Shown here piece after piece: positions 5,249-7,064 of a stretch of DNA of 7,064 bases. How positions within the stretch are numbered: position 1 is the first letter of the stretch; each line of letters starts with the position of its first letter. The stretch is from Fimenecus sp964614605 (GTDB lineage Bacteria > Bacillota > Clostridia > Oscillospirales > Acutalibacteraceae): positions 1 to 7,064 of the forward strand of contig CAZTLU010000076.1 in assembly GCA_964614605.1 (NCBI GenBank). Reading direction: 5' to 3'. A model generated the notes under the pieces. The model was not told the DNA's origin. It did no database searches and worked only from the letters and a program-made list of their open reading frames with translations. The translations under genes were made by a program, and so were the position numbers.

Positions 5249-6442
5249 ATGGTAACACTTGACAAAATCTATCACGCATCCTTTGTTTTAAAGGATTTAA
5301 TCCGCAAAACAGATATGATTCACGCACCCAAAATCAATCCCGATTGCGAAGTGTATCTCAAAACAGAAAACTTGCAGGTAACGGGCTCGTTCAAGGTTCG
5401 CGGTGCGGCTTATAAAATCAGTCAGTTATCTGCTGAAGAAAAGGCGAGGGGCGTTATTGCTTGTTCAGCGGGAAACCACGCGCAGGGCGTGGCTTTGGCG
5501 GCTACAAAGAACGGCATTAAATCTCTAATTTGTCTTCCCGACGGTGCTCCCATTTCAAAGGTTGAGGCAACAAAGAGCTACGGCGCTGACATCTGTCTTG
5601 TTGAGGGCGTTTATGACGATGCATATAACAAGGCTTTGGAATTGAGAGATGAAAAGGGCTATACCTTTGTTCATCCCTTTGATGATGACGATGTTATTGC
5701 AGGTCAGGGTACAATCGGTCTTGAAATCCTTGACCAAATTAAAGATGTTGACGCAGTTGTAGTGCCAATCGGCGGCGGCGGACTTATTTCAGGTGTTGCT
5801 TTTGCAATAAAGGCACTTAACCCCAATGTCAAGGTTTACGGCGTTCAGGCTAAAGGTGCGCCAAGTATGTATAATTCTGTTAAGGACGATAAAATTGAGC
5901 GTCTTGACTTCGTTTCAACTATTGCCGACGGTATCGCAGTTAAAGAGCCCGGCGCAAATACCTTTGAGTATGTTAAAAAGTATGTTGATGAGGTTGTAAC
6001 AGTTTCTGACGATGAAATCGCCGCGGCAATTCTTGCTCTTATTGAACAGCAGAAGCTTATTGCAGAGGGCGCAGGTGCAGTTTCAGTTGCGGCAGTAATG
6101 TTTAACAAGATTGATGTCAAGGGCAAAAAGGTTGTCTGCCTTGTTTCAGGCGGTAATATTGACGTTACAATTCTTTCTCGCGTAATCAAGCGCGGTTTGC
6201 TCACATCAGGTCGTACATATTCGCTCACAATCGAGCTTATCGACAAGCCCGGTCAGCTTAAGGGTGTTTCAAATATTATTGCAGATTTGGGCGGTAATGT
6301 TATTTCAATTCACCACGAAAGAGCATCGGAAAATTCCGACATCAACGGTTGTTTCTTGCGTATATTGCTTGAAACGAGAAACTTTGAGCATATCGAGCTT
6401 ATTAAAAATGAGCTTATTTCACAAGGCTACAAGTTAGTATAA
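5249..6442 (+). CDS. ilvA: Threonine ammonia-lyase (threonine dehydratase), short ACT-domain type
   Basis: A 397-residue PLP enzyme that converts threonine to 2-oxobutanoate and ammonia in the cytoplasm, feeding isoleucine synthesis or threonine catabolism. The catalytic fold-type II domain covers about residues 1-315. The PLP Schiff-base lysine is Lys49 in GSFKVRG, SAGNHAQG (73-80) is the substrate/cofactor loop, the phosphate-binding GGGG is at 175-178, and SGGN (300-303) closes the site. A single C-terminal ACT domain (about 325-397, SLTIELIDKPGQLKGV) distinguishes it from the ~510-residue biosynthetic enzyme with two ACT-like domains and from the ~330-residue TdcB type. The ACT domain probably binds an amino-acid effector. 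The ATG at 5249 has an AAAGAAG site 8 nt upstream and gives the usual family N-terminus; frames open further upstream only through the repeat. It is co-transcribed with ridA, whose ribosome site overlaps the stop codon. Confidence 0.95.
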   Translation: MVTLDKIYHASFVLKDLIRKTDMIHAPKINPDCEVYLKTENLQVTGSFKVRGAAYKISQLSAEEKARGVIACSAGNHAQGVALAATKNGIKSLICLPDGAPISKVEATKSYGADICLVEGVYDDAYNKALELRDEKGYTFVHPFDDDDVIAGQGTIGLEILDQIKDVDAVVVPIGGGGLISGVAFAIKALNPNVKVYGVQAKGAPSMYNSVKDDKIERLDFVSTIADGIAVKEPGANTFEYVKKYVDEVVTVSDDEIAAAILALIEQQKLIAEGAGAVSVAAVMFNKIDVKGKKVVCLVSGGNIDVTILSRVIKRGLLTSGRTYSLTIELIDKPGQLKGVSNIIADLGGNVISIHHERASENSDINGCFLRILLETRNFEHIELIKNELISQGYKLV

Positions 6443-6454
6443 GGAGTGTTACAA

Positions 6455-6832
6455 ATGATTAAAACAGTAAGCACAGATAAAGCACCTGCCGCAATCGGAC
6501 CTTATTCACAGGCAAAGGTTGTGGGGAATCTCGTTTTCACATCGGGACAAATCGCAATCAATCCCGAAACAAGTGAGGTTGAGGCAACAACAATCGAGGG
6601 ACAGACCACACAGGTTTGCGAGAATATCAAAAATCTTCTTGAAGCCGCAGGCAGTGACCTTGAAAATGTAGTGAAAACAACTTGCTTCCTTAAAAATATG
6701 GAAGACTTCGCCACATTCAACGCAATCTATGCGGAATACTTCACATCAAAACCCGCCCGCTCATGCGTAGCGGCAAAGCAGTTGCCAAAAGACGTATTAG
6801 TTGAAGTAGAAACTATCGCAATTATCAAATAG
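6455..6832 (+). CDS. ridA: RidA family enamine/imine deaminase
   Basis: A 125-residue protein of the RidA (YjgF/YER057c/UK114) family, at the family's usual length. It hydrolyses the reactive enamine/imine intermediates (2-aminocrotonate, 2-aminoacrylate) released by PLP enzymes such as IlvA, protecting other PLP enzymes. Signature features are AIGPYSQA (13-20) with Tyr17, FTSGQ (28-32), and the C-terminal PARSCVAAKQLPKDVLVEVE with the catalytic-type Arg102 and a closing glutamate near 117-119. The protein normally forms a trimer with active sites at subunit interfaces. The ATG at 6455 is set by AAGGAG (6441-6446), which overlaps the ilvA stop with 8 nt spacing; an in-frame TTG at 6446 would sit inside that site. 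The gene lies 12 nt behind ilvA, its functional partner. Confidence 0.95.
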   Translation: MIKTVSTDKAPAAIGPYSQAKVVGNLVFTSGQIAINPETSEVEATTIEGQTTQVCENIKNLLEAAGSDLENVVKTTCFLKNMEDFATFNAIYAEYFTSKPARSCVAAKQLPKDVLVEVETIAIIK

Positions 6833-6837
6833 AATTT

Positions 6838-6910
6838 GTAGGGGACGACTTGGCTCCCCTGAAAGGGGAGCTGTCACCGTAAGGTGACTGAGGGGTTGTT
6901 CGGCGTCCCG
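6838..6910. repeat. Outer palindrome (GTAGGGGACG...CGTCCCG) interrupted by a second repeat
   Basis: GGGACG (6842-6847) and CGTCCC (6904-6909) are inverted copies on either side of the half-length palindromic repeat at 6853-6895. The left flank GTAGGGGACG (6838-6847) recurs as GTAGGGGCG at 6950-6958. The outer pair looks like one short palindromic repeat family split by insertion of the other. The split is inferred from layout; no uninterrupted copy is present in this window for comparison. Confidence 0.5.
6853..6895. repeat. Half-length second copy of the palindromic repeat
   Basis: Hairpin 1, GCTCCCC (6853-6859) with GGGGAGC (6865-6871), is followed by hairpin 2, GTCACC (6873-6878) with GGTGAC (6883-6888), and then TGAGGGG. 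This matches the left half of 5030-5082 in order and spacing. Hairpin 2 has GTCACC/GGTGAC in place of GTCATTTT/AAAATGAC, a paired change that conserves the stem. The right half is absent. The trinucleotide TTG flanks both sides (6850-6852 and 6896-6898) and could be a target duplication. It begins 20 nt after ridA and may also act on ridA mRNA ends. Confidence 0.75.
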
Positions 6911-6976
6911 TTTCGATTTATATGGTATTTATTTAGGAATGATAACTTCGTAGGGGCGCTTGCGCGTTGCGTCCGT

Positions 6977-7035
6977 AACAGCGGGATAGCAAACTACGAC
7001 GGGCAGTTCGTGAACTGCCCCTTGACTCCGCTGTT
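6977..7035. repeat. Nested palindrome downstream of ridA
   Basis: An outer 8-bp inverted repeat, AACAGCGG (6977-6984) with CCGCTGTT (7028-7035), encloses a perfect inner hairpin, GGGCAGTTC (7001-7009) with GAACTGCCC (7012-7020). The right outer arm runs into TTTTC, so on the plus strand the structure could weakly serve as a terminator for ilvA-ridA. I see no coding frame here. Along with GTAGGGGCG at 6950 it suggests another palindromic intergenic repeat. Confidence 0.6.
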
Positions 7036-7064
7036 TTCATTTGGTTATACAAATCTGAATTTGT

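Noticed and set aside
5845..6246. Long antisense open frame inside ilvA
   Set aside because: It is a shadow of the strongly biased ilvA frame, with no ribosome site or family resemblance.
5030..7035. CRISPR array
   Set aside because: The repeats are palindromic, only two copies are related, spacing is 1.8 kb, and no cas gene is present.

Overview
The window reads as a chromosomal segment of a low-to-mid GC Gram-positive anaerobe, most likely an uncultured Clostridia member of the Oscillospiraceae/Ruminococcaceae type. The grounds are purine-rich AAGGAG-type ribosome binding sites, sigma-A promoters of TTGACA/TATAAT type, a small acidic cysteine protein resembling the DUF6472 family, an IlvA of the short clostridial type, and GC-rich palindromic intergenic repeats of a kind I associate with such genomes. 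This placement is inferred from family resemblance only; no marker gene is present.

Layout. Positions 1-61 hold the first 20 codons of an unidentified minus-strand gene with a good promoter. Positions 212-462 are a minus-strand tRNA operon: consensus promoter, tRNA-Met(CAT, elongator), tRNA-Glu(TTC), terminator. From there everything is on the plus strand. A CrtO-like membrane acyltransferase homologue (574-1107) and a 59-residue DUF6472-like protein (1120-1299) are tightly linked. A strong promoter at 1319-1347 then drives a YhhN/TMEM86 (lysoplasmalogenase family) membrane protein (1388-2086) and a MelB-like GPH-family transporter (2112-3617), followed by a terminator and a calcineurin-like metallophosphoesterase (3674-5023). 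A large multi-hairpin palindromic repeat (5030-5150) ends this block and appears to supply a terminator. A second promoter (5181-5210) drives ilvA (5249-6442) and ridA (6455-6832). The last 230 bases hold no gene but several nested palindromic repeats, including a half-length second copy of the 5030-5150 repeat.

How the genes may work together. ilvA-ridA is a clear functional pair: IlvA makes reactive enamine/imine intermediates and RidA hydrolyses them. The YhhN, GPH transporter and metallophosphoesterase genes could form a lysolipid or lysoplasmalogen handling set. That is a hypothesis built from family relationships, and no substrate can be read from the sequence. I found no defence system, phage module, CRISPR array or complete insertion sequence. 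The most unusual content is the nested palindromic repeat DNA, a 9-codon leader frame ahead of the CrtO-like gene, and a divergent metal-binding motif in the metallophosphoesterase.
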